Notes: generated by a model not told the origin, from the letters alone. 64,000 nucleotides of DNA from Brasilonema sennae CENA114 (GCF_006968745.1 NZ_CP030118.1:6092809-6156808), one strand, 5' to 3'. Shown: positions 44,637 through 54,383, counted from the stretch's first letter. Made by a program: numbers and translations.

Positions 44637-47276
44637 TTAAGCTGTAAACACCTGCACTGGTAAGCGCTTGAAGGCAAGCCGCTCATTCTCGATATCCACA
44701 AAGATGGTATCCCCATCATTAAATTCTCCACGCAAGATAGCTTTGGCAATCTGAGTTTCTAACTCACGTTGAATTGCTCGCTTCAGCGGACGTGCTCCGA
44801 AGACTGGATCATAGCCTACATCTGCTAAAAAGTCAAGAGCAGCATCGGAAAGTTTGAGAGACATCTTGCGTTGGCGAAGCCCACCGGAGGTATCGCTCAA
44901 TCTTTGCTGTAGTCTACCAACTTGCAACTGTACAATTCGACGCAATTCTTGTTTTTGCAAACTGTGGAAGATGATAATCTCATCGATACGATTGAGGAAC
45001 TCTGGACGGAAGCTATTTCGCATTGCTTCCATTACCCGATGGCGCATTTCATCGTAACGCGAGTCATCTCCTGACACATCTAGGATATACTGTGAACCGA
45101 TGTTGCTGGTCATGATGATCACAGTATTTTTGAAGTCTACCGTATGTCCTTGAGCATCAGTGACTCGACCATCATCAAGAATTTGCAAGAATATGTTAAA
45201 GACGTCTGGGTGTGCTTTTTCGATTTCGTCGAACAAAATCACTGCGTAGGGACGACGACGAATTGCTTCAGTCAGTTGTCCGCCTTCGTCGTAACCGACG
45301 TATCCTGGAGGCGCACCGATGAGTCTGGAAACGGCGTGTTTCTCCATGTACTCGGACATATCAATTCGCACCAGCGCTTCTTCGGTGTCGAACATATAAG
45401 ACGCCAAAGCTTTCGCGAGTTCAGTTTTACCAACACCCGTTGGACCAAGAAAAACAAAGCTTGCGATCGGACGATTCGGATCAGCAAGTCCAGCGCGAGA
45501 ACGTTGAATAGCATCTGCTACAGCGCTGACTGCTTCTTCTTGTCCAATCACGCGATGGTGCAGCTCATCTTCTAAGTGCAGGAGTCTTTCTTTCTCTGAT
45601 TCTACAAGCTTGCTGATGGGAATTCCCGTCCACTTGGAAATGACTTCCGCAATGTCAGCTTCAGTGACTTCCTCGCGTAATAAAGATTTTCCACTGCGTT
45701 GTGCTTGAGCAAGTTCAGTTTCTACTGCTTCCAAATCGCGATGCAAACTAGTTAACTTACCGTATTTTAACTCAGCAGCGCGGTTCAGGTCGTAGTCGCG
45801 TTCTGCTTGTTGAACTTCCAAGTTAACGCGGTCAATTTCTTCTTTGACAGACTGAATTTTCGTGATAATGTCTTTTTCAGACTGCCATTGAGTATTGAGT
45901 GTTCTTTGGTCTTCTTTAAGATCTGCAAGTTCTTTGTCTAGTCTTTCTAGACGTTCTCTGGATGCTGAATTGCTTTCTTTTTGCAGTGACAACTTCTCCA
46001 TTTCTAGTTGCAGAATCTTACGATCAATTTCGTCGAGTTCTTCGGGTTTGGAGGTTATCTCCATTTTCAAGCGTGCTGCAGCTTCGTCTACTAAGTCAAT
46101 GGCTTTGTCTGGTAGGAAGCGATCGCTAATATATCGACTCGACAATGTCGCAGCTGCAACTAAAGAACTATCAGAAATTTTCACCCCGTGGTGAACTTCA
46201 TACCGTTCTTTCAAGCCGCGCAAAATGGAAATGGTATCTTCCACGCTGGGCTGATCCACATAAACCTGCTGGAAGCGTCTTTCCAAAGCAGCGTCTTTTT
46301 CAATATATTTACGGTACTCATCTAGGGTTGTCGCACCAATACAGCGCAACTCACCCCGCGCCAACATCGGCTTTAACAAGTTACCAGCGTCCATTGCGCC
46401 TTGAGTCGCACCAGCACCAACAACGGTATGAATTTCATCAATAAATAAAACTATATTACCGTTCGACTCGGTTACTTCTTTTAAAACTGCTTTCAGGCGT
46501 TCTTCAAATTCACCCCGGAATTTTGCCCCCGCAATCAAAGCACCCATATCTAAACCTATGAGTTTGCGGTCTTTGAGGGACTGAGGTACATCACCAGCTA
46601 TGATACGTTGTGCGAGTCCTTCGGCGATCGCAGTTTTTCCAACGCCTGGTTCACCAATCAACACAGGGTTATTCTTGGTACGACGCGAGAGAATTTGAAT
46701 AGTGCGGCGAATTTCATCATCACGTCCAATCACTGGGTCAAGTTTACCTTGACGGGCAGCTTCTGTCAGGTCACGCCCATATTTTTCCAGTGATTGGTAT
46801 TTACCTTCTGGATTTTGGTCGGTCACTTTTTGGCTCCCACGAATTTGTTTAATAATATTTTTAAGCTTACTTTCGTCTAACCCAAATTCTTGGTACAATT
46901 TTTTACCAAAACGGTCATCTTTAGCGTAACCTAGTAACAAGTGTTCGATAGAGATATACTCGTCTTGTAACTCCTTACGATAACCGTCAGCGCGGTCAAG
47001 AAGAGTATCTAAACTGCGTCCTAAGTACACAGAACTACTGCTACCAGATACTTTGGGCTGAGTTTGAATAAATTCTTCGCTCTTGTCGCGCAGTTTTTGC
47101 AGATTCACACCCGCTTTGGTAAAAACACCGTTGGCTAGTCCTTCTTGATCCAGCAGTGCTTTCATTAGGTGTTCGCTTTCAATCTGCTGTTGTTGATATT
47201 GTTTAGCTATATCTGGGGTGTGGGCGATCGCTTCCCACGCTTTTTCTGTAAATTGGTTTGGATTAGTTGGTTGCAT
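44637..47276 (-). CDS. clpB: Chaperone protein ClpB
   Basis: 879 aa AAA+ disaggregase working with DnaK. N-terminal Clp_N repeats (about 1-150), first ATPase with Walker A GEPGVGKTA and Walker B LFIDEIHT, coiled-coil middle domain (about 410-530, YDLNRAAELKYG), second ATPase with Walker A GPTGVGKTE and ILFDEIEKAHPDV, and a C-terminal D2-small domain ending QIAKAILRGEFNDGDT. All catalytic motifs intact. I looked for a CIRCE element upstream and did not find one. Confidence 0.97.
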   Translation of the reverse strand: MQPTNPNQFTEKAWEAIAHTPDIAKQYQQQQIESEHLMKALLDQEGLANGVFTKAGVNLQKLRDKSEEFIQTQPKVSGSSSSVYLGRSLDTLLDRADGYRKELQDEYISIEHLLLGYAKDDRFGKKLYQEFGLDESKLKNIIKQIRGSQKVTDQNPEGKYQSLEKYGRDLTEAARQGKLDPVIGRDDEIRRTIQILSRRTKNNPVLIGEPGVGKTAIAEGLAQRIIAGDVPQSLKDRKLIGLDMGALIAGAKFRGEFEERLKAVLKEVTESNGNIVLFIDEIHTVVGAGATQGAMDAGNLLKPMLARGELRCIGATTLDEYRKYIEKDAALERRFQQVYVDQPSVEDTISILRGLKERYEVHHGVKISDSSLVAAATLSSRYISDRFLPDKAIDLVDEAAARLKMEITSKPEELDEIDRKILQLEMEKLSLQKESNSASRERLERLDKELADLKEDQRTLNTQWQSEKDIITKIQSVKEEIDRVNLEVQQAERDYDLNRAAELKYGKLTSLHRDLEAVETELAQAQRSGKSLLREEVTEADIAEVISKWTGIPISKLVESEKERLLHLEDELHHRVIGQEEAVSAVADAIQRSRAGLADPNRPIASFVFLGPTGVGKTELAKALASYMFDTEEALVRIDMSEYMEKHAVSRLIGAPPGYVGYDEGGQLTEAIRRRPYAVILFDEIEKAHPDVFNIFLQILDDGRVTDAQGHTVDFKNTVIIMTSNIGSQYILDVSGDDSRYDEMRHRVMEAMRNSFRPEFLNRIDEIIIFHSLQKQELRRIVQLQVGRLQQRLSDTSGGLRQRKMSLKLSDAALDFLADVGYDPVFGARPLKRAIQRELETQIAKAILRGEFNDGDTIFVDIENERLAFKRLPVQVFTA

Positions 47277-47633
47277 AGGCTTAATGACTTGGCGAGTGAC
47301 TTTAGGCGCACTAATGGTGCAGATAGAACAAGTGTATAGTTTGTTCGTATATCGCCATTGTAAAAAGAGGGAGGCAAGTGACTGGATCGGTGTTCACGTC
47401 TTTCTTGAGTGGTATTTCCGTCCAATCAGTCTTTGCAGTAAGAACAACGCAGAACACAGAACGCGTTAAGGCAGAATACAGAATACACAATAGGAGCTGG
47501 CGTTGCTGATTTTAAAATATTCTCTTATCAGGAGTGCGATGCGATCTAAGTATGCACCAATCCTATATCAATGGAAGCGATCGCCCACTCTAATGCTAAA
47601 ATCGAATAATATTTACCAACAAAATCAGGAGCC
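47277..47633. promoter_or_regulatory. Divergent region clpB / Uma2 gene
   Basis: 357 bp. An 'acgcagaacacagaacgcg' repeat lies at about 47443-47465. No CIRCE-like TTAGCACTC-N9-GAGTGCTAA pair. Contains one HIP1-like site (about 47578). Confidence 0.3.
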
Positions 47634-48199
47634 ATGACAGTTACAATTACCCCAACAGATAGCTTGGGAGAATTTCTGAAGCTCCCAGAAACAAAGCCAA
47701 GCCTAGAATACATCAACGGCGAGATTGTACAAAAGCCAATGCCCAAAGGAAAACACAGCCGTTTACACTTAAGGCTTTGCAATACGATCAACGAGAACAC
47801 AGAAAACCAGAAAATTGCTTATGCCTTCCCAGAATTGCGCTGTAGCTTTGGTAAACGCTCCATTGTACCTGATATAGCAGTTTTTAAATGGTCAAGAATT
47901 CCCTTTGATACCGATGGGGAAGTTCCCAATGATTTTTTCTTGTACCCAGATTGGACAATTGAAATCCTCTCCCCAGAACAAAGCTCAAATCAGGTAATTG
48001 GGAATATTCTTTATTGCTTACAACATGGTTGTCAGCTAGGATGGTTAATCGATCCAGCAGATGGTCTATTTTAGTCTTTCAACCAGGTCAACAACCAGAA
48101 TTATTATTAGGTAGCGATCGCTTGTCAGTATTAGAGAATATTGACTTAGACTTAACAGTAGATAGGATTTTTGGTTGGCTGAAGATGTCCGGTGATTAG
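47634..48199 (+). pseudogene. Uma2 family endonuclease, frameshifted near the 3' end
   Basis: The first 146 codons read as a Uma2 (PD-(D/E)XK-like) protein: SLEYINGEIVQKPMPKGKHS, VPDIAVFKW and PDWTIEILSPEQS, then LGWLIDPADG before a stop at 48072. The next frame continues SILVFQPGQQPELLLGSDRLSVLENIDLDLTVDRIFGWL, the normal family C-terminus, to 48199. One base seems lost in CTATTTTAG. The catalytic region is upstream of the break, so a slightly shortened protein might still be made. Such families are massively expanded in cyanobacteria, function unknown. Confidence 0.82.
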
Positions 48200-48382
48200 C
48201 CAACACAGATCAGGTGTCAATCTCGAACTCTAAGCGCGCATCGACAAAGAAGCATTATTTAACCTCACTTCAGACATTCGCACCCCCTAACAGCGGTTGA
48301 ATTCCTCCCTGAATCCGATATCGTGATCGAAACCAGCCTCAAACCTGATTTCCTGAGGATGTTTTAAAAGCGTGTCTTATTT

Positions 48383-48484
48383 AGGACTTACGCACCATCT
48401 GCTGTGAAACCCGGTTTCTTCGTTCGTATTTGGTTGCGAAACAGACGATTTTTGGTAGAAACCGGGTTTGTTTGCGTAAGTCCT
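48383..48484. mobile_element. 102-bp MITE with AGGACTTACGCA termini
   Basis: Exact 12-bp inverted termini AGGACTTACGCA / TGCGTAAGTCCT, with a second inner inverted pair AAACCCGGTTTC / GAAACCGGGTTT. No coding capacity. This terminal sequence is familiar from dispersed small elements in cyanobacteria. Confidence 0.8.
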
Positions 48485-48655
48485 GTTATTGTCATGCTGA
48501 ACGTAGCGTTCGCGCGTTGCAAGAAGTGATGCTAATTTAGTAAAAGTGTCATCTATGTCAACTGCTTATAGCTACAATTACTCATAACCAAATCCCACTT
48601 CACAGGATCTACTATCCTCAAAGAATTTTTGCAATACAACCGTCTTAATCGGCTC

Positions 48656-50137
48656 ATGGCTCCAAAAATATTTACGAGCAGTAATCAAAATACTCAAATT
48701 ATAAAGAAAAACCGATTTCCTGGATGGCGCACAATCTTCTTTGGCGTTCGCACACGCATCCTGATTTGGTATGTTGCGCTGATGGCATTTTCCACATTAG
48801 TTTCTGTTTTAGCAATTCGTGAGATTCTGGTTGTCCGACTCGAACAGGAGATTGAAAAGTATCTTACCCAGGAGGTAGAGGAGTTTAGACGATTAACTCA
48901 GGGAAAAAACCCAAGCACGGCTCAACCTTTCGGGGATGATGTTGCAGCCATTTTTGATGTGTTCTTGTCCCGCAACATTCCCCATGAAAACGCCTTTTTG
49001 ATTACGCTGTTGAATGAGAAATTGTACAAATCTAGTCCGCAAGTTTTGCCAATTGCTTTAAAGCCCAATTCAGCCCTTATTGAACACTGGCTGAAACTCA
49101 AACAACCCAAACAAGGTAAGGAATTCATCTCAAATCATACTATCTACTATGTGGCTGAGCCAATACTCAAAGGCAAGACTCAGGGTGTCTTTGTGGTCAT
49201 TTACTCTATTAGTAGCGCTCATCAGCAGGTGAACAGAGCCGTTGTCGTCGTTATTCAGGTGACAATAGCTGTTCTAGCCATAGCATCGGTGCTGGCTTGG
49301 ATAGTAGCTGGACGGTTATTGGCTCCCCTAAGCTTACTCATTGAAACAGCCCACTTGATTACCGAATCTGACTTATCTCGACGCATCCCCGTGCAGGGAG
49401 TAGACCAAATTGCCGAACTGAGCATCACGTTCAACCAGATGTTAGATCGTCTTGAGACTGCTTTTGCCAGTCAACGAAACTTCATCAACGATGCAAGTCA
49501 TGAACTGCGCACACCAATCACAATTATCCGAGGTCATTTGGAACTACTGGGTGACGATCCCCAAGAACGACGTGAAACAGTGGAATTAGTGACTGATGAG
49601 CTTGATCGCATGAGTCGCTTTGTCGATGACTTACTATTACTTGCTAAGGCAGAGCAACCAAATTTTTTAAACCTACAAACGGTGGATATTAGTTTATTAA
49701 TTGGGGAACTATATACTAAAGCGACGGCTTTAGCTCAGCGAGACTGGCGTTTGGAAAACAAGGGTGTAGGGCTGATTGTGGCTGACCGCCAGCGTCTGAC
49801 TCAGGCTATCATGAACTTGGCTCAGAATGCTACGCAGTACACCAGTGATGGAGATGTCATTGCCCTTGGTTCAGAAGTTTTGAACGGTTATGCTTATTTC
49901 TGGGTGCGTGACACAGGCGTTGGTATTGCTCCTACCGATCAAGAGCGAATTTTCGAGCGCTTTGCCCGTGGCTCCCATAGTTATCGCCGTTCTGAAGGCG
50001 CTGGTTTAGGATTGTCTATCGTAAGAGCGATCGCAACAGCACATGGCGGTCGAGTAGAACTTAAAAGCAAACTCGGTGAAGGTTCTACATTCACTCTTAT
50101 CATTCCACTAGATCCACCCTTTGGAGATTCTGTATGA
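48656..50137 (+). CDS. HAMP-domain sensor histidine kinase
   Basis: About 493 aa. Two membrane helices (about 37-55 and 200-220) flank an extracytoplasmic sensor region. HAMP follows (APLSLLIETAHLITESDLS), then HisKA with phospho-acceptor His in ASHELRTP, and HATPase with N box QNATQYT, DTGVGI and GAGLGLSIV. The frame is open to a TTG at 48629, but the ATG at 48656 is preferred. It overlaps the response regulator gene by 4 bp, so the two form a coupled system. The signal is unknown. Confidence 0.93.
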   Translation: MAPKIFTSSNQNTQIIKKNRFPGWRTIFFGVRTRILIWYVALMAFSTLVSVLAIREILVVRLEQEIEKYLTQEVEEFRRLTQGKNPSTAQPFGDDVAAIFDVFLSRNIPHENAFLITLLNEKLYKSSPQVLPIALKPNSALIEHWLKLKQPKQGKEFISNHTIYYVAEPILKGKTQGVFVVIYSISSAHQQVNRAVVVVIQVTIAVLAIASVLAWIVAGRLLAPLSLLIETAHLITESDLSRRIPVQGVDQIAELSITFNQMLDRLETAFASQRNFINDASHELRTPITIIRGHLELLGDDPQERRETVELVTDELDRMSRFVDDLLLLAKAEQPNFLNLQTVDISLLIGELYTKATALAQRDWRLENKGVGLIVADRQRLTQAIMNLAQNATQYTSDGDVIALGSEVLNGYAYFWVRDTGVGIAPTDQERIFERFARGSHSYRRSEGAGLGLSIVRAIATAHGGRVELKSKLGEGSTFTLIIPLDPPFGDSV

Positions 50138-50805
50138 CTGATCGGATTCTGATTGCTGAAGATGAACCGCGCATAGCCACTTTCATAGAAAAAGGGTTAC
50201 GGGCGTCGGGGTTTTCTTCCGCAATTGCCAAAGATGGTCATGAAGCGTTGAGCATGGCTCAAACTGGGGATTTTAACCTCCTGCTCCTTGACATTGGTCT
50301 GCCTGGCAAAGATGGTTGGATGGTATTGGAAGAATTACGCGGTCAGGGCGAACAGATCTCTATCATAATCCTCTCCGCTCGTGACGACGTCAGCGATAAG
50401 GTTGCCGGACTAGAAGGTGGCGCTGACGACTACATCACAAAACCCTTTCGGTTTGAAGAACTGCTAGCACGGGTACGGGCGCGGTTACGCGACAATCGTT
50501 TGGTTAGACGACAGGAAGAAACGATTCTTAAAACAGGCAAGATTGTGCTAAACTTGCTGACACGTCAGATTTGGGTTGGGGATCATCTACTCAAGTTATC
50601 AGCACGAGAATTTATCCTGGCTGAAACCTTTGTCCGTCATCCAGGGCAAGTCATGAGCCGAGAGCAACTACTAAGTCGGGTTTGGGGCTATGACTACGAT
50701 CCCGGTTCTAATGTTGTTGATGTCTGCGTTGGTTCCCTGCGCAAAAAGCTAGGTCACGACTACATCGAAACAGTCAGGGGTATGGGCTATCGACTGCGAA
50801 CATGA
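50134..50805 (+). CDS. OmpR-family response regulator
   Basis: 223 aa. The receiver domain has the acidic pair near residue 10, phospho-acceptor Asp53 in LLLDIGLPGKDGW and Lys in DDYITKPFRFEEL. The C-terminal winged helix ends RVWGYDYDPGSNVVDVCVGSLRKKLG, typical of OmpR/PhoB. It pairs with the upstream kinase. The next gene is a SulP transporter about 385 bp downstream, which it might control. Confidence 0.95.
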   Translation: MTDRILIAEDEPRIATFIEKGLRASGFSSAIAKDGHEALSMAQTGDFNLLLLDIGLPGKDGWMVLEELRGQGEQISIIILSARDDVSDKVAGLEGGADDYITKPFRFEELLARVRARLRDNRLVRRQEETILKTGKIVLNLLTRQIWVGDHLLKLSAREFILAETFVRHPGQVMSREQLLSRVWGYDYDPGSNVVDVCVGSLRKKLGHDYIETVRGMGYRLRT

Positions 50806-51189
50806 AATTTTTCTCATCAAGTTTTCATAAAGAATTAATAAGTATTGTACAAGATATTAAGGGTAACTATAGTAATCAGGGTCTGTTGATTATCACCTAC
50901 ATTTTTTCAGCTTCATACAAGTTGCGTCAAAATGCGAACTAGTATCAAGAAACCAAGAATAGTATTACTGATAACTACAACTTAGTATCAGTTAATAAGG
51001 TGTGAGATGCCATTTTGAGCGTCAGTAAAGTATGTACATATTGGCTTAGATGCTAGGTGGAAAAATTTAGGTTATTTTGCTCAACAAGTAGAGGATGCTG
51101 GTTGAACAATATTATTATAAAAATGTGTTGTGATTAGTATAACTTTTAAGGCTGTAGAAATACTGAATCTGAAATACGGAAAAAGGAAG
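50806..51189. promoter_or_regulatory. Intergenic region before SulP gene
   Basis: 384 bp, AT-rich, no gene. Direct-repeat-like phrases (AGTATCAAGAAACC, TTAGTATCAGTTAA around 50940-50998) could be OmpR-type binding sites, but this is weak. Confidence 0.3.
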
Positions 51190-52758
51190 ATGACAATCAG
51201 AGACCTCAAAGCTAAACGCTCCATCGTCAACGACCTAGTGGCGTCCGTAGTTGTGTTTCTCGTTGCTCTACCACTGTGCATGGGAATTGCGATCGCTTCA
51301 GGGGTTCCTCCAGAGTTAGGAATCATCACAGGAATTGTTGGCGGAATGATTGTCGGAACTGTTGCTGGCTCTCCATTACAGGCAAGTGGACCGGCAGCTG
51401 GGCTTGTTGTTATAGTTTGGGAATTGGTTCAAGAGCATGGCATTGAAATGCTAGGACCGGTTCTTATACTCGCGGGTTTAGTGCAGTTACTCGCGGGGAT
51501 GTTCAAACTGGGACAGGTTTTCCGAGCAATATCTCCCGCAGTCATCTACGGGATGCTAGCAGGGATCGGTGTACTGATATTTGCTTCTCAATTCCATGTG
51601 ATGTTTGATAGTAAGCCCAGTGCTCATGGAATCAATAACTTACTTTCTATTCCCAGCGAGTTGTACAAGTCAATTTATCCTGCTACAGGTAACAGCCATT
51701 TTATTGCAGGAAGTGTAGCTTTAATTACCATTATTAGCCTTCTTGTTTGGGAAAAGTTCAAGCCAGAAAAATTAAAATTGCTACCAGGCTCCCTGATTGC
51801 TGTTGTGATTGCAACTGCGATCGCCACTGTGATGAAGTTGCCTATTCAGTACGTCAATGTACCCGATAATCTTGTCAGCACGATTCACCTGCCAAAGTTA
51901 GAGAACTTGATTGGTGTATTCAAGCCATCTTTGCTGTTGGAAGCCGTAGCACTCGCCTTTATCGCCAGTGCAGAAAGCCTACTCTCAGCGGCGGCGGTAG
52001 ATCGACTTCAGCACGAATCAAAAACTGACTTCGACCGCGAACTCGCAGCCCAAGGCTTTGGTAACATAATTTGCGGCGCATTAGGAGCGCTACCAATGAC
52101 GGGTGTGATTGTCCGCAGTTCTGTTAACGTGGAAGCAGGAGCCAAAACCAGATTATCTGCGATTCTTCACGGAGTCTGGCTATTCGCTCTTGTTGGTATT
52201 GCGCCTTCGGTACTAAATCTCATTCCCACTTCCAGCCTCGCGGCGATTCTGGTGGTTACAGGCTACAAGCTGGTGAAAGTAGAGAATATCCGCAAGCTGC
52301 AACGATACGGGCGTATCCCTGTATTCATCTACTTTGCCACCTTAGGCGGAATTCTTACTGCTGACTTACTGTTTGGCGTATTACTTGGTCTTGTGCTGTC
52401 AGCAGTTAAGTTAATATACAAAGTTTCCCAGCTCTCTATCCATGTCGTAGCGGACGTAAACGATTACCGCATTGATGTGTATTTGGAAGGTATGGCTACA
52501 TTTATTCGCCTACCTCATCTTGCCAAAGTCCTTGAACAGATTTCCCCAGGCAAGGAAATTCATATCCACCTACAGATGCTGAGCTATATTGACCATTCCT
52601 GTCTTGACTTTTTGTCGATGTGGGAAAAGCAACAGGAAAACCAAGGAAGCACTGTGATCATGCAATGGGATCGGTTGGTAGAACGCTACAGCAAACCACT
52701 TGTCTCTGGGCGTTCGCCCGAAGAGGACAAGCCAAGCCCATCGCACTTAACTGTCTAA
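51190..52758 (+). CDS. SulP/SLC26 family anion transporter
   Basis: About 522 aa. Ten or more membrane helices, with the SulP hallmark near the N-terminus (VASVVVFLVALPLCMGIAIASGVPPELG) and LGALPMTGVIVRSSVNVEAGAKTR. The C-terminus has a partial STAS-like end (IHIHLQMLSYIDHSCLDFL). Members move sulfate, bicarbonate or other anions; the BicA-type bicarbonate role is one option. An upstream GTG at 51130 gives a longer frame, but the ATG at 51190 follows AAAAGGAAG. The two-component system upstream may regulate it. Confidence 0.9.
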   Translation: MTIRDLKAKRSIVNDLVASVVVFLVALPLCMGIAIASGVPPELGIITGIVGGMIVGTVAGSPLQASGPAAGLVVIVWELVQEHGIEMLGPVLILAGLVQLLAGMFKLGQVFRAISPAVIYGMLAGIGVLIFASQFHVMFDSKPSAHGINNLLSIPSELYKSIYPATGNSHFIAGSVALITIISLLVWEKFKPEKLKLLPGSLIAVVIATAIATVMKLPIQYVNVPDNLVSTIHLPKLENLIGVFKPSLLLEAVALAFIASAESLLSAAAVDRLQHESKTDFDRELAAQGFGNIICGALGALPMTGVIVRSSVNVEAGAKTRLSAILHGVWLFALVGIAPSVLNLIPTSSLAAILVVTGYKLVKVENIRKLQRYGRIPVFIYFATLGGILTADLLFGVLLGLVLSAVKLIYKVSQLSIHVVADVNDYRIDVYLEGMATFIRLPHLAKVLEQISPGKEIHIHLQMLSYIDHSCLDFLSMWEKQQENQGSTVIMQWDRLVERYSKPLVSGRSPEEDKPSPSHLTV

Positions 52759-52809
52759 CAGTTTTCACTCTCACCCTCAACGTGTATTTCAACAAAAAGG
52801 AAATTGTGT

Positions 52810-53157
52810 ATGAATACGATAGATGCAGTAATGTTCACATTACTTAATACTATTGTTTGTTTTAGTTTGCCCAAACTTTTGTCTTTAATGACGCCTGGTA
52901 AAAACAAACGTACTGCACTTGATTCTCGTTCCCAGACTCAGCCTGGGAATCTTCTCAAAAGAGGTTCCGCCTCCTATATTCGTACCTTTGCTAGCAATAC
53001 GCAAAGGGCGTCTGCGCGAAGTGCGATACGCGTAGCGTCAAGCGTATGCGCAAAGCGCACGCTGCGCGAACGACTGAGCGCGGTTCGGCTGAGTTCACAG
53101 TCGTTGCCTCACGCCCAAGTCAAAAGGCTTATCGCTTCAAGCATTGTCGATAGTTAA
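52810..53157 (+). CDS. Possible small membrane protein, reading into repeats
   Basis: ATG at 52810 follows AAAAAGGAAATTG, a reasonable ribosome-binding site. The first 35 codons give a hydrophobic peptide (MFTLLNTIVCFSLPKLLS). After GKNKR the frame enters a family-B hairpin repeat and palindromic modules, giving meaningless basic sequence to 53157. Possibly a small membrane gene truncated by repeat insertion; may be no gene at all. Confidence 0.25.
   Translation: MNTIDAVMFTLLNTIVCFSLPKLLSLMTPGKNKRTALDSRSQTQPGNLLKRGSASYIRTFASNTQRASARSAIRVASSVCAKRTLRERLSAVRLSSQSLPHAQVKRLIASSIVDS
52923..53110. repeat. Family-B hairpin plus palindrome cluster
   Basis: TTCCCAGACTCAGCCTGGGAA and AGAGGTTCCGCCTCC, then GCGATACGCGTAGCGTCAAG and GCGCAAAGCGCACGCTGCGCG. 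A GGCTCCGCCTCCTATG segment is repeated at about 54310-54328. These are copies of the dispersed palindromes seen at 26 kb and 32 kb. Confidence 0.6.
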
Positions 53158-53160
53158 TTT

Positions 53161-53345
53161 CAAATCTTGCACCTCGCCCAAGTACGCTCAGATATTGCAC
53201 AATTCTCACGCCTTGCATTCTCGTCCGCCTGGGATTGAAATCCCAGTCTCATAGGCAAAGTCATCTAAAAGATGACTGCATAAGCTTTTCAGTCTACTTT
53301 AGTAGACTTGGACTGTGAGCCTTGGAATTGATTCCAAGGCGGTTG
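53161..53345. repeat. 185-bp direct repeat, left copy (family A hairpins)
   Basis: Matches 54085-54269 base for base except for about ten differences, with equal length. It contains hairpins CCTGGGATTGAAATCCCAG, AGTCATCTAAAAGATGACT, AGTCTACTTTAGTAGACT and CCTTGGAATTGATTCCAAGG. Several differences are compensated within the stems (for example TTTA against AAAG in the third loop). Confidence 0.9.
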
Positions 53346-53419
53346 AAATGAGCTAATCTTTTTCTTGTTCCCAGACTCCGGCTTGGAACGAGAAAACAAG
53401 AAAATTTTATCAGTACAAT

Positions 53420-53758
53420 TTACCACTTAAAAAGTTGTTGCAGCGCTTGTTTAACTGCGGCTTTATCAGCTTCAGCCAGAGTACCAATGTGTCGCAAAAC
53501 CAAAGCATCATCTAACGTAAACAACTTCATTCGTACTATAGAAGCCGCCTTCAATCCTGCACTGGATAAATCGGTAATTGGCACGTCCAGCACCCAAGGC
53601 GCATGAGTTCTAGTCGTAATCATTGCCATCACACTTCGGCTTAAAAGCGTATTGAAAGCAACTGCATCACTCAGTACAAGTGCTGGACGCTTTTTACTCC
53701 CAGAAGTATCGGTAAACGGAAACGGCACTACCACAACATCAAATTGATCAAAGGTCAC
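53420..53758 (-). CDS. MazF/PemK-family toxin
   Basis: 112 aa with GTG start at 53758, reading VTFDQFDVVVVPFPFTD. The core SGSKKRPALVLSD and SVMAMITTRTHAP are the MazF/PemK pattern; these are ribosome-independent mRNA interferases. A longer frame to 53794 would overlap the antitoxin further, so the GTG is preferred. Its start overlaps the 3' end of the antitoxin gene by 11 bp, the usual antitoxin-toxin coupling. Confidence 0.86.
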   Translation of the reverse strand: MTFDQFDVVVVPFPFTDTSGSKKRPALVLSDAVAFNTLLSRSVMAMITTRTHAPWVLDVPITDLSSAGLKAASIVRMKLFTLDDALVLRHIGTLAEADKAAVKQALQQLFKW

Positions 53759-53990
53759 GATACGCTTCCTCGTCGGCTTCAGATACCCACTCATTCAAGG
53801 TTCCAGCTACCGCGTTAAGGTAATCCCAATCGATAGGATGTACTTTTTTTAACACCACTTGTCCCTGCACGATTTCAAAAGCGACACAATCCCCCTGAGA
53901 AATTCCCAGCACTTCTCGTACTGCTTGGGGAATCGTTGCTTGGTACTTTTTGGTGAGTCTAGATACGGGTGAAGTCTTGCGCGTAGCCAT
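53748..53990 (-). CDS. AbrB/MazE-family antitoxin
   Basis: 80 aa from MATRKTSPVSRL. The swapped-hairpin DNA-binding domain is KKYQATIPQAVREVLGISQGDCVAFEI, followed by an acidic C-terminal tail (EWVSEADEEAYRDL) that would bind and neutralise the toxin. The upstream ATG at 54062 adds unrelated residues and is not used. The gene precedes the MazF-like gene and overlaps it. Confidence 0.87.
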   Translation of the reverse strand: MATRKTSPVSRLTKKYQATIPQAVREVLGISQGDCVAFEIVQGQVVLKKVHPIDWDYLNAVAGTLNEWVSEADEEAYRDL

Positions 53991-54084
53991 GAGCAAAGTC
54001 TGCTGCTGTAGGAAATTGATTTTAGTAATAGCGTAATACGGTATTACCAAATTAGCCAGCACGGTGAGTCAGGCGATATCGCCT

Positions 54085-54269
54085 CAAATCTTGCACCTCG
54101 CCTGAGTACGCTCAGATCTTGCACAATTCTCACGCCTTGCATTCTCGTGCGCCTGGGATTGAAATCCCAGTCTCATAGGCAAAGTCATCTAAAAGATGAC
54201 TGCATGAGCTTTTGAGTCTACTAAAGTAGACTTAGGCTGTGAGCCTTGGAATTGATTCCAAGGCGGTTG
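54085..54269. repeat. 185-bp direct repeat, right copy
   Basis: Partner of 53161-53345, on the other side of the MazEF-like module. Same four hairpins, about ten differences. Confidence 0.9.
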
Positions 54270-54383
54270 TTTCTCGTTCGTGGGCTGCAGCCTGGGAATG
54301 CTCTTAAAAAGGCTCCGCCTCCTATGCTTACACCTTCGCCCATGATACCTTTGATTTTGCGATAGAAAGAAAGTAGGCAACCC

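Noticed and set aside
47277..47633. CIRCE element in front of clpB
   Set aside because: Only a loose GCACTAATGGTGC palindrome is present; the TTAGCACTC/GAGTGCTAA arms are missing.
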